A stretch of DNA of 31,705 nt, from NCBI GenBank assembly GCA_041477815.1, contig JBGOUV010000021.1, positions 1-31,705 of the forward strand. Reading direction: 5' to 3'. The notes beneath the pieces were generated by a model. It did no database searches. It was not told the DNA's origin and was given only the letters and a program-made list of their open reading frames with translations. A program made the position numbers and the translations under genes. Below are positions 8,192 through 15,659 of the stretch, in pieces. Origin of the DNA: JBGOUV01 sp041477815 (lineage in GTDB: Bacteria; Acidobacteriota; Terriglobia; Bryobacterales; JACQDG01). How positions within the stretch are numbered: the first letter of the stretch is position 1; every line of letters starts with the position of its first letter.

Positions 8192-9223
8192 TTGTTGATT
8201 CTGTTGATGCGCGGGTGGTGCAAATCTGCACCACGGTACTTTTGCCACGGGCTGTTAGCGGTGGTCTTAGGCAGCAGCGGATGCACCCACCGGACTGTCC
8301 GGACATCTGCCCCCGCTAGCGCCGTTGGCAGCGTGATGCGGCGACAGGTCCTTAACGCGATCGAGGCCGGCGAGGGCGACCCGGTGGTTTCGCGGCTGCG
8401 CCGGCGGGTCGCCGCCGAGGCCGACAACCCGGAGCCGCGTGTCGAGCTTGCCGCGCATTTTGGAAAGACGGGGCAGCCGGAGCTGGAGCTGGAGCACCTG
8501 CGCCTCGCGGTCGAGCGTTTTCCGGGCTCTCGCGAGGTCCATATGGGCCTGGCTAACGCCCTGCGCAAGGCCGCAGAGCCCGCCCAAGCGGCCGAGATCC
8601 TGGGACGCTACCTCCGCGCCAACCCCGCCGCCACCGCCGACCCCGAGCTTTGGAACCGCCTGGGCGTCTGCTACGACGAGGCCGGCGATTGGAAGTCCGG
8701 TGAACAGGCCTTCCGCAGCGGCCTCGGCATCGCTCCCCACCTCGACTATTTATACAACAATCTCGGCTACAACCTGCTGGAGCAGGGACGCACCTCCGAG
8801 GCGGTGGCGATTTTGAAGCAGGCTCTCCAGCACAATCCGCGCTCGGAGACGGCGCGCAACAACCTCGGCTTGGCGCTGGCGCGGTCCAACGGAAGTACGG
8901 TGGGCGAGGCGCTCCAGCATTTCGAAAATACCACCGACGCCGCCACGGCGCACAGCAACCTCGCCGCCGTCCTGATGGAGCAGCAACGCTACGACGAAAG
9001 CCGCCGCCAGCTCCAGGCCGCCCTGGATTACAACCGGTCGAGCGCCGTGGCGCTTGCCAATCTGGCCCTGCTCGCCGAGTTGGACGGCCGGCCGGCTACG
9101 GTGCCTTCGTCCCCGGGAGTAACCCGCCGGCGGTGGCCGGTAGTCCTTCTTAAGAAGATATTCGCGCCCGCTTCGCCCCGGACCGAACGGCCGGCCGAGG
9201 CGGCTCAAGGAGACAAACCATGA
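8192..9223 (+). CDS. tadD: TPR-repeat lipoprotein, TadD-like
   Basis: A 343-residue protein. The N-terminus has a hydrophobic segment (GLLAVVLGSSGC) with a cysteine at residue 31, a plausible although imperfect lipobox. Tetratricopeptide units follow across about residues 55-300 (for example ELWNRLGVCYDEAGDWKSGEQ, YLYNNLGYNLLEQGRTSEAV, TARNNLGLALARSNG). In Tad systems TadD is the TPR lipoprotein that helps assemble or localise the outer-membrane secretin. This gene leads the pilus operon and overlaps the flp start by 4 bases (ATGA), which supports the role. The start is TTG 8192 with GGGGGAG 7 bases upstream; ATG 8207 is an alternative giving a shorter lipoprotein leader. A perfect 20-base palindrome lies inside the leader. 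Confidence 0.75.
   Translation: MLILLMRGWCKSAPRYFCHGLLAVVLGSSGCTHRTVRTSAPASAVGSVMRRQVLNAIEAGEGDPVVSRLRRRVAAEADNPEPRVELAAHFGKTGQPELELEHLRLAVERFPGSREVHMGLANALRKAAEPAQAAEILGRYLRANPAATADPELWNRLGVCYDEAGDWKSGEQAFRSGLGIAPHLDYLYNNLGYNLLEQGRTSEAVAILKQALQHNPRSETARNNLGLALARSNGSTVGEALQHFENTTDAATAHSNLAAVLMEQQRYDESRRQLQAALDYNRSSAVALANLALLAELDGRPATVPSSPGVTRRRWPVVLLKKIFAPASPRTERPAEAAQGDKP
8215..8234. repeat. Perfect 20-base palindrome in the TadD-like leader
   Basis: GTGGTGCA-AATC-TGCACCAC has two perfect 8-base arms around a 4-base loop. It lies 6-23 bases after the candidate start codons and encodes GWCKSAPR within the lipoprotein signal peptide. It may be an operator, an mRNA hairpin over the initiation region, or a dispersed repeat. 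Confidence 0.8.
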
Positions 9224-9405
9224 AGAGACTCTTGCTGGCTTTCTTGCGAGAGGAGGATGGCCAGGACCTGGTGGAATACGCGCTGGTGGTCGCCACGGTG
9301 GCGCTGGTACTCATCAGCGCCGTCAACAATCTGTCGCAGGGCATCGTGAGCCTCTACGAGAGTATGACCGGCGACTTGGCGAGCATCGGGACCACCGGCC
9401 AATAA
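9220..9405 (+). CDS. flp: Flp-type pilin (major pilus subunit)
   Basis: A 61-residue prepilin. The leader MKRLLLAFLREEDG is followed by QDLVEYALVVATVALVLISA. Cleavage after Gly14 would place Glu at position +5 and Tyr at +6 of the mature protein, the hallmark of Flp pilins, followed by one hydrophobic helix. It would be processed by the peptidase encoded two genes downstream and polymerised by CpaF/TadB/TadC. AAGGAG at 9207-9212 is an excellent ribosome site, stronger than at neighbouring genes, fitting high expression. The ATG overlaps the TadD-like stop as ATGA. Only one flp copy is present in the window. Confidence 0.95.
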   Translation: MKRLLLAFLREEDGQDLVEYALVVATVALVLISAVNNLSQGIVSLYESMTGDLASIGTTGQ

Positions 9406-9408
9406 TGG

Positions 9409-10839
9409 ATGACCGCCCGAACCGGAGCGGCGCTGCTGCCCGATTTGGCCGCCGTGGCAGGTCTGCTGACCTTCCTCTACGTCCTGTTTTTCTATGAAGG
9501 CTACACGCGGCTGTTCCGCGATGCCGACGCGGGATGGCACATCCGCAGCGGGGAGACCATGCTGTCCAGTGGCGCGCTTCCGCGCCAGGACCCCTACTCT
9601 TTCTCAAGGGCCGGAGAACCCTGGATGAACTGGGAATGGCTGGCTGACCTCGCCAGTGGCGCCGCCCACCGCGCCGCCGGATTGGCCGGTGTCGCCGTGC
9701 TCTACGCGGCGGCCATCGCCCTGGCGGTGTGGCTGTGGTTCCGCTTGCACTGGCGCCTGGGGACCAACTTTCTGCTTGCGGCCGCTCTGGCAGTCCCGCT
9801 GCTGGGCACTCTGAACCTGCACTGGCTGGCCCGGCCACACGTCTGGGGCTGGGTGTTCCTCCTGGCCGCCCTCCACCTCCTCGAAGCCGAGCCGTCGCCC
9901 CCTCGCCTCGTCGCCTACGCCGCCCTCTCGGTGGTCTGGGCCAACGTACACGGCAGTTTCCTGCTCGCCCCACTCCTCGCCCTGCTGTATGGGGCCCCGC
10001 GCTGGGCCGGGCTCTCCGCCGCCGCCACCTTCCTCAATCCTTACGGCTGGCAGTTGCATCGCCACGTCCTGGCCTACCTGACCGACTCCAGCCTGCTCGC
10101 CGCGGTCGGCGAATTCCAGAGCTTCAACTTCCACTCTGACGGCTCGGGCCAGATTCTCCTCACCCTAGGCCTGGCTGCGGCCGGGACAACGCTCGCCCTC
10201 TACCACGGACGCTACAATCACTTCCTGCTAGGCTGCCTTCTCTTAGCCGGAGCCCTCCGCTCAGCCCGCGGTCTGCCGCTGGTGGCTTTGGCCCTGCTGC
10301 CTCTCGCCGGCGCCCATCTCACCATCCCCGACGGGCTCGGGCGCTGGCTCGCCGCCGCGCGCGACTACGGCGACCGGCTCCGCGCCCTCGACCGTCAGGC
10401 CGCGGCCTGGAAGTTCGCTCCCCTGCTGCTGATCGTGGCCGTTCTAAGTGTGCCTGCCATCCGGCCTCGAGCCGGCTTCCCGGCCTCCGAGTTTCCGGTG
10501 GCGGCGGCCTCCCAATTGCCCACCCTGGCGCCCGAATTGTTTCGCGGCGGGGGACGTCTATTGGCCTCCGATAAGTTCGGCGGCTACTTGATCTACCGCT
10601 TTTCCGGAAGTCTGAAGGTCTTTTTCGACGGCCGCAGCGACTTTTACGGCAGCGCCTTTCTGGACGAGTGGCGCCGTCTGGCGCAGGTCCGCCCGGGTTG
10701 GGGCGCGCTGGTCGAGAAGCACCGCTTTACCCACGCCCTGCTTCCCAACGACTACTCTCTGGTCGAGGCCCTCCAGCGTGCCGGCTGGACGGTTCTCTAC
10801 CGCGACTCTGCCGTGACCCTATTGCGATGGAAAGCATGA
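9409..10839 (+). CDS. Polytopic membrane protein resembling GT-C glycosyltransferases, inserted in the Tad operon
   Basis: A 476-residue, very hydrophobic protein with roughly ten predicted membrane segments, the first at about 8-29. Just after it comes RDADAGWHIRSGE (Asp38 and Asp40), an acidic motif in the first outside loop as in GT-C lipid-linked-sugar transferases of the PMT/ArnT type. EPWMNWEWLADL follows. The C-terminal ~120 residues form a soluble domain (LLASDKFGGYLIYRFSG, FFDGRSDFYG). It lies between flp and the prepilin peptidase, 3 bases after flp and overlapping the next start by 4 bases, so it is part of the operon. A reasonable inference is glycosylation of pilin or of a pilus-associated product, but the sequence does not prove this and it is not a core Tad gene. 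Confidence 0.6.
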   Translation: MTARTGAALLPDLAAVAGLLTFLYVLFFYEGYTRLFRDADAGWHIRSGETMLSSGALPRQDPYSFSRAGEPWMNWEWLADLASGAAHRAAGLAGVAVLYAAAIALAVWLWFRLHWRLGTNFLLAAALAVPLLGTLNLHWLARPHVWGWVFLLAALHLLEAEPSPPRLVAYAALSVVWANVHGSFLLAPLLALLYGAPRWAGLSAAATFLNPYGWQLHRHVLAYLTDSSLLAAVGEFQSFNFHSDGSGQILLTLGLAAAGTTLALYHGRYNHFLLGCLLLAGALRSARGLPLVALALLPLAGAHLTIPDGLGRWLAAARDYGDRLRALDRQAAAWKFAPLLLIVAVLSVPAIRPRAGFPASEFPVAAASQLPTLAPELFRGGGRLLASDKFGGYLIYRFSGSLKVFFDGRSDFYGSAFLDEWRRLAQVRPGWGALVEKHRFTHALLPNDYSLVEALQRAGWTVLYRDSAVTLLRWKA

Positions 10840-11345
10840 TCGGCCCCTGGATCCTCGGTGCAGTGGTGCTGGCCGGCGCGGCTACCGACTGGTACAACCA
10901 TAAGATCCCGAACTGGCTCACCCTGCCCGCCACAGCCGCCGGCCTGATCCTCAACGCCGTGGACGGCAAGCTCGCCACCGCCTTCGCCGGCATGCTGGCG
11001 GCGCTGGGCCTCTACTTCCTGTTCTTCGCTATAGGTTTCCGAGGCGCCGGCGACGGCAAGATGATGGGAGCCGTCGGCGCCTTCGTGGGTTGGCCGGCCA
11101 TAGCCTTCGTCATGGTAATAGTCGCGTTGCTGGGCGGCGTGGCGGCGGTGGTGGTGGCACTGCGGTACGGCGCGCTGGCCCGCGTGATCCGTCTGGCGGC
11201 GGCGGTCCTGACCGACCTGATCACGTTCCGCTGGCGGCAGCTCCGCGAGCGCGCCGATTACCGCGCCCCCGGCGCTCTGCGCCTGCCCCACGGTCCGGTG
11301 ATCGCCGCCGGCACCCTAGTATTTTTGCTGTTTTCTCCGAGGTGA
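10836..11345 (+). CDS. tadV: Prepilin peptidase, TadV/CpaA type
   Basis: A 169-residue integral membrane aspartic peptidase (A24 family), shorter than PilD-type enzymes because it lacks the N-methylation domain, as usual for TadV/CpaA. The two catalytic aspartates are visible: Asp18 in TDWYNHKIPNW and Asp73 in GAGDGKMMGAVG. It should cleave the leaders of Flp and of the TadE-type pseudopilins at the inner membrane. ATG 10836 overlaps the upstream stop as ATGA; ATG 10827 would add MES and is the alternative. A charged segment (FRWRQLRERADYRAPG) precedes the last hydrophobic stretch. Confidence 0.93.
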   Translation: MIGPWILGAVVLAGAATDWYNHKIPNWLTLPATAAGLILNAVDGKLATAFAGMLAALGLYFLFFAIGFRGAGDGKMMGAVGAFVGWPAIAFVMVIVALLGGVAAVVVALRYGALARVIRLAAAVLTDLITFRWRQLRERADYRAPGALRLPHGPVIAAGTLVFLLFSPR

Positions 11346-11351
11346 GAAGAC

Positions 11352-12242
11352 GTGGATCGAAACCGCATCATCGCCATTTTCGCGATCGCCTGGGTCTCCG
11401 CGGCCCTGCTGAGCTGGTTCCTCTATAAGAGGACCAAGGCTCCCCAGCAGGAGCGCCTGATCGCCGTACTGGCGGCCAACAAGAGCCTCCCCGCCGGCTA
11501 CCTGCTCCGGGACGCCGACCTTACCCAGGTGGCGCTGCGCCAGCAGGAGGCCCCCGCCGGCGTTTTCCCCGCCGCCCGCAAAGCGGACGTTGTCAACCGC
11601 GTCCTGCTCATCGACGTTTCCGCCAAAGAGCCGCTGCTCGACCAGAAGCTCGCCCGCCGCACCGGTTCCGAGGGTATCGCCTCGACGATCGAGGAGGGCA
11701 TGCGCGCCGTCGCCGTCAAGATCGATTCCGTCAGCGGCGCCGGCGACCTGCTGGAGCCCGGCGCCCGCGTCGACGTCCTGTTCACCAAGCCCGGCAAAAT
11801 GTCCGAAGCTATTACCACGACCATCCTGCAGAACGTCAAGCTCCTCTCGGTAGGCCGCAAGACGCGTCCCGGCGAGAAACTGGACCCCAAGGCGCCCCGG
11901 CTCCCCGTGGCCACCCTGCTGGTCACCCCCCTGGACGCCCAGAAACTGGAGTTGGCCAAGGCGCAGGGGAAGATCAGCCTGGTCCTGCGCAATCCGAATG
12001 ACGCGGTGAACCTGTCCCGGTCCGATCCCGTGACCACCGAGGTTTTGGACCCGCTCGCGCTAATCCGCTCCGATCCCAAGCGGGGCCGCCTGCTCAAGAA
12101 GGCGCTGGGCGGCCCCCTTCCCGAAGAGGATCCCGACTCGCCCGACTTGAAGACGAGATCGAAGAAGAAGGAGCCCGAGCCACCGAAGGCCGTGGTGGAC
12201 GTGTTCCGGGGCGGAAAACACACCCAGGAAGTGTTCAAGTGA
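11352..12242 (+). CDS. cpaB: Flp pilus assembly protein CpaB/RcpC (SAF domain)
   Basis: A 296-residue protein. One N-terminal membrane anchor (IIAIFAIAWVSAALLSWFLY) is followed by a SAF-type domain (ANKSLPAGYLLRDADLTQVAL) and the CpaB core (GMRAVAVKIDSVSGAGDLLEPGARVDVLFT). The C-terminus is charged and rich in Lys, Asp and Pro. CpaB proteins act in the periplasm with the secretin, possibly contacting peptidoglycan. The start is GTG 11352 with GAGGTGAG just upstream, 6 bases after the peptidase stop. It overlaps the secretin start by 4 bases (GTGA). Confidence 0.92.
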   Translation: MDRNRIIAIFAIAWVSAALLSWFLYKRTKAPQQERLIAVLAANKSLPAGYLLRDADLTQVALRQQEAPAGVFPAARKADVVNRVLLIDVSAKEPLLDQKLARRTGSEGIASTIEEGMRAVAVKIDSVSGAGDLLEPGARVDVLFTKPGKMSEAITTTILQNVKLLSVGRKTRPGEKLDPKAPRLPVATLLVTPLDAQKLELAKAQGKISLVLRNPNDAVNLSRSDPVTTEVLDPLALIRSDPKRGRLLKKALGGPLPEEDPDSPDLKTRSKKKEPEPPKAVVDVFRGGKHTQEVFK

Positions 12243-13669
12243 GAAGACCTTTGTTAGCACCGAACCGCGACCGTCAGGGAGCGGATCCGCGAATAGACCG
12301 ACCATCCGCTCCCTTACGGTCGCGGTTCGGTGTTCTCGCCCTCCTGCCGCTCGTCCTCCTGGCTCAAAATCCGCCCGCCCGCGAGATGCGCCTGACCGTC
12401 GGCAAAGGAGAGCTGCTGCAGTTCGCCCGCGAGGTCACCAAGCTCTCCATCTCCGAGCCCGCCATCGCCGACGCGGTTGTAATTTCGCCCAAGGACATAG
12501 TGGTCAACGCGAAGAGTGTCGGTAAGACTACCTTGCTCCTCTGGGAGGAGGGCTCCGCGCCGGCCCGCTACGAGATTATCGTCACCCTCGACCTGAGCGA
12601 CGTCGAAAAGGAGATCGCCGCCGCCTTTCCCGACCAGAAGATCCAGGTCACCGGCACCCAGGACAAACTGGTCCTCACCGGCGCGGTGAGCAGCGCCGAC
12701 GAATCCAAGCGCGCCACCGCCATCGCCTCCACCCGGGCCAAGGAAGTGGTCAACCTGCTGGCCACGCCGCCGCCCCGCAAGCCCCGCCAGGTGTTGTTGC
12801 AGGTGAAATTCGCTTCCATCGACCGGACCGCCCTCTCCGCCGTCGGCTTCAATTTCTTCAGCCGCAACGACAAGACGCTCGGCGAGTTGAGCACCCAGCA
12901 GTTCGGAAGCCCCCGCTTCAGCCAGCTCCAGTTCGACAACCAGAACTTCAACAACTCCACCATCAACCTCACCGACATCCTGAACATTTTCGCCTTCCGC
13001 CCCGACCTCAACATCGGGGCCACCATCAAGATGCTCCAGGCCAACAACCTCCTCGAGATCCTGGCCGAGCCCAACCTGATCGTGCTCGAAGGCAAGGAGG
13101 CCAGCTTTCTGGCCGGAGGCGAGTTTCCCTTCCCCGTGGTTTCGAGCACCGGCACCGGCGGGTCCATCCCGCCCGTGATTACGGTCCGCTTCAAGGAGTT
13201 CGGCATCCGGCTGACGTTCGCTCCGGTCGCCACCGAAGACGACTCCATCCAGATGAAGGTGTCTCCCGAGGTCAGCGCCCTCGATTTCGCCAACGCCGTC
13301 ACCATCCAGGGCTTTCTGATACCTGCCATCAGCGCCCGCCGCGCCGAGACCGAAGTGCAGCTCAAGGAAGGAGAGAGCTTCGCCATCGCCGGCCTGATCG
13401 ACAACCGCGTGGTCCAGAGCCTGAGCCGCCTCCGCGGCCTGGGGGACATCCCCATCCTCGGCCGCCTGTTCCGCAGCTCGGAAACCAAAAAGACGAACAA
13501 CGAGCTGCTGGTGGTGGTGACGCCGCACCTGGTCCGGCCGCTGCCCCCGGGCGAGACGGCCAAGATGCCCGAGTTCAGCATCGACCCCACGATCGCCAGG
13601 GAGAAAAAGAAAGGCGAGAGAAAGCCCGAGTTTGTAGGCCCCCGCGGCCACCAGGAGCCCAAGAAGTGA
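12239..13669 (+). CDS. cpaC: Outer-membrane secretin CpaC/RcpA of the Tad pilus
   Basis: A 476-residue protein. The unusual leader contains the repeat-encoded stretch RDRQGADPRIDRPSAP and is followed by the hydrophobic core FGVLALLPLVLLA. A pilus-secretin N-terminal domain (EMRLTVGKGELLQF to ISPKDIVVNAKSVGKTTLLLW) and a BON-like region (about 120-180) come next. The secretin domain covers about 190-440, including ILAEPNLIVLEGKEASFLAGGEFPFPV, VQLKEGESFAIAGLIDN and ELLVVVTPHLVRPL. It should form the outer-membrane gate for the pilus. GTG 12239 overlaps the cpaB stop. No ATG, GTG or TTG lies between the repeat and the hydrophobic core, so translation must start upstream and pass through the repeat. 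Confidence 0.94.
   Translation: MRRPLLAPNRDRQGADPRIDRPSAPLRSRFGVLALLPLVLLAQNPPAREMRLTVGKGELLQFAREVTKLSISEPAIADAVVISPKDIVVNAKSVGKTTLLLWEEGSAPARYEIIVTLDLSDVEKEIAAAFPDQKIQVTGTQDKLVLTGAVSSADESKRATAIASTRAKEVVNLLATPPPRKPRQVLLQVKFASIDRTALSAVGFNFFSRNDKTLGELSTQQFGSPRFSQLQFDNQNFNNSTINLTDILNIFAFRPDLNIGATIKMLQANNLLEILAEPNLIVLEGKEASFLAGGEFPFPVVSSTGTGGSIPPVITVRFKEFGIRLTFAPVATEDDSIQMKVSPEVSALDFANAVTIQGFLIPAISARRAETEVQLKEGESFAIAGLIDNRVVQSLSRLRGLGDIPILGRLFRSSETKKTNNELLVVVTPHLVRPLPPGETAKMPEFSIDPTIAREKKKGERKPEFVGPRGHQEPKK
12258..12332. repeat. 75-base hairpin element, copy A (in the secretin leader)
   Basis: Two 29-base arms (12258-12286 and 12304-12332) pair at 28 of 29 positions around a 17-base loop. The arms begin CACCGAACCGCGACC and end GGTCGCGGTTCGGTG. 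The only mismatch is 12275 against 12315. The length of 75 bases keeps the reading frame. A second copy at 27699-27773 has identical geometry. Confidence 0.93.
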
Positions 13670-15126
13670 GGATTGGCAGTACAGCACTAGCAGTAGTTGC
13701 GGGGCGCCCCCCCCGGGCCGCAGCCGGCCCCCTGGCCGGCTCAGGGTGGCTCCGAAAACCCGGAACAGACGGTAGGTACCGGCAAGGTCCCGGCTCGCGG
13801 CGGCTCGGGCAACCCGGGAAGCCGGGCCGGGGGGTCCGGCGCGGCCCCGGGGGGCCGCCCCACCGGGACTCCCAATCCGGGCAGAGCCTGGTGCTGATCG
13901 CCGTACTCCTGGTCTTCGTCCTGTTCGGATTCCTCGGCTTCGCCGTGGACCTGGGCCGCCTCTACATGATTCGCGGCGAGTTGAACGTCGCCGCCGAGCA
14001 GATGGCCCTGGTCGCCGCCCAGGAACTGGTCGCCACCAACGCCGCCGGTGACAACGCCCAGACCGCTATCGACCTGCTCCAGTCCGAGGGCAACGACAAC
14101 CGCTTCAACTTTGGCGGCAACGTCCTCGGCGGGGATGGCCCGCTGGTCAGCGAGATTGGCGATTTGGAGTTCTTCTCGACCTTCGGCGACGCCACCGGTA
14201 CGGGCGCCTCCGGCGGAACCACCTCCGGCCCGAGTGAGGCCCGCTACGTTCGCGTCACCATACGCGCCGACGCCCCGCTCACCTTCTGGCGCTTCCTGCC
14301 TATTCAAGGTATTGGCGGCGTCACCTCCGTCCAGACCACCGCCCTGGCCGGCATCAGCGCCCCGGTCTGTACCGCCTGCGGCATCGAGCCCCTGGCCGTC
14401 TCCCCCGTGGACTTCGCAGACACCACCGACTTCGGCTGGGTCCGAGGCATCAAGTATACCTTCTACAGCCAGTGCACCGGCGCCCCGGCCCCGCCCTTGC
14501 TCGCCAACACCGCCGACCGCCTCCAGTACACTCTCCTGAACCGCTCCATCGACAACTCCACGCTCGACACCGACCAGCAGCTCTTCCAACTCTCCGCCGG
14601 CGGCATTCCCGCGCCTCCCTTTCCCGTCCCGGACGAAACCAACCTCGCCTGCCCCACCATCGGTGGCGCCGACCTGCGCCTGCCCCAGGTGAGCGTAGCC
14701 GCCTGCACCCAACCCGCCCGTGGCGCCGTCGCCACCGACCTCCTGTGCGGGCTGAACGCCCGCCTCAACCCCGTCCCTAACCCCGGCTGTACCAACATCA
14801 CCGATATCGACACTCTGATCCAGGCCTTCCCCCCCGACACCGACATCGAACAGATCGACGACTACACCGAATACGCCGGCAACCGCCGCCGTATCTTCAC
14901 GGTCGCCGTGGTCGACGCCATCCCCTTCGCCGTGGGCACGGCGATGAACGTCCTCGGCTTCCGCCAGTTCCTCCTGGAGCCCGACCCCGACTCCACCGAG
15001 CTGACCCCCAACGGCCAATGGGGACGCTTCACCGCCATGTATATCGGCTATCCCGCCCCCGTAAAGCAAGGCTCGTTCGGGACCTGCGGCGTCACCCAAG
15101 GCCCCGGAAAGGTGGTGCTGCATTGA
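13666..15126 (+). CDS. tadG: TadG-like pilus assembly protein with an enlarged leader
   Basis: A 486-residue protein. After a 72-residue basic, Gly/Pro/Arg-rich leader comes GQSLVLIAVLLVFVLFGFLGFAVDLGRLY, the classic start of the Tad domain (TadE/G-like, PF13400). AAEQMALVAAQELVATNAAGDN follows and then a long cysteine-containing exported domain. TadG-like proteins are inner-membrane anchored and help pilus assembly. The hydrophobic segment lacks the Glu at +5 seen in the two TadE proteins here, so peptidase processing is doubtful. The start is GTG 13666, overlapping the secretin stop as GTGA, with AGGAG at 13653-13657. Residues 12-67 of the leader are encoded by two GC-rich repeats in inverted orientation and the DNA between them; a typical leader is far shorter. 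Confidence 0.85.
   Translation: MRIGSTALAVVAGRPPRAAAGPLAGSGWLRKPGTDGRYRQGPGSRRLGQPGKPGRGVRRGPGGPPHRDSQSGQSLVLIAVLLVFVLFGFLGFAVDLGRLYMIRGELNVAAEQMALVAAQELVATNAAGDNAQTAIDLLQSEGNDNRFNFGGNVLGGDGPLVSEIGDLEFFSTFGDATGTGASGGTTSGPSEARYVRVTIRADAPLTFWRFLPIQGIGGVTSVQTTALAGISAPVCTACGIEPLAVSPVDFADTTDFGWVRGIKYTFYSQCTGAPAPPLLANTADRLQYTLLNRSIDNSTLDTDQQLFQLSAGGIPAPPFPVPDETNLACPTIGGADLRLPQVSVAACTQPARGAVATDLLCGLNARLNPVPNPGCTNITDIDTLIQAFPPDTDIEQIDDYTEYAGNRRRIFTVAVVDAIPFAVGTAMNVLGFRQFLLEPDPDSTELTPNGQWGRFTAMYIGYPAPVKQGSFGTCGVTQGPGKVVLH
13700..13742 (-). repeat. GC-rich dispersed repeat, copy R3 (inverted)
   Basis: On the minus strand it reads GAGCCGGCC...GGCCGGCTGCGGCCCGGGG, nearly identical to copy R2. With copy R4 it forms an inverted pair separated by 75 bases (13743-13817). 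It codes for about residues 12-26 of the TadG-like protein. Confidence 0.85.
13818..13864 (+). repeat. GC-rich dispersed repeat, copy R4
   Basis: Starts GAAGCCGGGCCGGGGGG and ends GGCCGCCCCACC, matching R1 and R2 with a few changes. It is the right arm of the inverted pair in the TadG leader and codes for about residues 51-67. Confidence 0.82.
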
Positions 15127-15138
15127 CCCCAGGAAAGA

Positions 15139-15173
15139 CAGTGGTCAGTGGCCAGTGGCCAGTGGCCAGTCGG
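15139..15173 (+). repeat. 7-base tandem array (CAGTGG[C/T]) at the first TadE start
   Basis: Four units of CAGTGGT/CAGTGGC and one degenerate unit (CAGTCGG) run head to tail. The array holds the likely GTG start codon of the gene and codes for its prepilin leader. Because the unit is 7 bases, a gain or loss of one unit would change the reading frame. Confidence 0.88.
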
Positions 15174-15659
15174 AGGGGCAGCGCGCTCCTGGAGTCTCTG
15201 CTGATCACCCCGATCCTGGTGCTGCTCTTTGTCGGGGCCATGGAGATCGGCAAGGTCACCTTGACGTACTACCAGCTCCACAAGGCTCTTCGGGCCGGCG
15301 CCAGAATGGCCTCGGTTCTCAAGGGCGCCGACTTTTGCAGCGCCGATGACCAGCAGCTCGCCGCCATCAAGAGCTTCATTGTCTTCGGGCCCGACGGCTC
15401 CACCGAGCCCCTGGTCCGCAACCTTTCCACCGAGCAAGTCTTGATCCTCCCCGAGCGCGCCGACACCGGGAACGCCGCGGTGGGAACCTGCGACTGCGGC
15501 GGTCCCACCGGCTGCTCCCTGGCCGACGGCGGCCACGCCCCCGACTACGTCGTAGCCGAGATCGAAGGCGGCTACGAGTTCACCATCCACATCCCCTTCC
15601 GCAGCCCGGAACCGGTCCTCCTGCGTCCCCGGGTGCGCGTCCCCTTCGGTGGCTTATGA
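15141..15659 (+). CDS. tadE: TadE-type pseudopilin 1
   Basis: A 172-residue protein. The leader MVSGQWPVASRRG is followed by SALLESLLITPILVLLFVGAM; cleavage after Gly13 gives Glu at +5, the motif shared by Flp and TadE pseudopilins. One N-terminal helix anchors a periplasmic domain with a CxC pair (TCDCGGPTGC). TadE proteins are minor pilins matured by the TadV peptidase. I chose GTG 15141 because AGGAAAG (15131-15137) lies just before it. TTG 15123, overlapping the upstream stop, is the alternative and would add TPGKT-type residues. GTG 15162 is a further in-frame start. The chosen start codon and most of the leader lie within a 7-base tandem array. Confidence 0.82.
   Translation: MVSGQWPVASRRGSALLESLLITPILVLLFVGAMEIGKVTLTYYQLHKALRAGARMASVLKGADFCSADDQQLAAIKSFIVFGPDGSTEPLVRNLSTEQVLILPERADTGNAAVGTCDCGGPTGCSLADGGHAPDYVVAEIEGGYEFTIHIPFRSPEPVLLRPRVRVPFGGL

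Noticed and set aside
12314..13687. Long minus-strand frame opposite the secretin gene
   Set aside because: Antisense shadow of a clear secretin; rich in Gly, Glu and Asp from third-position GC bias.
13741..15123. Long minus-strand frame opposite the TadG-like gene
   Set aside because: Antisense shadow with strongly biased glycine-rich composition and no domain; the plus-strand Tad domain and its operon overlaps are convincing.
15139..15173. Possible CRISPR array
   Set aside because: The units are 7 bases with no spacers and there are no cas genes in the window; it is a simple tandem array.
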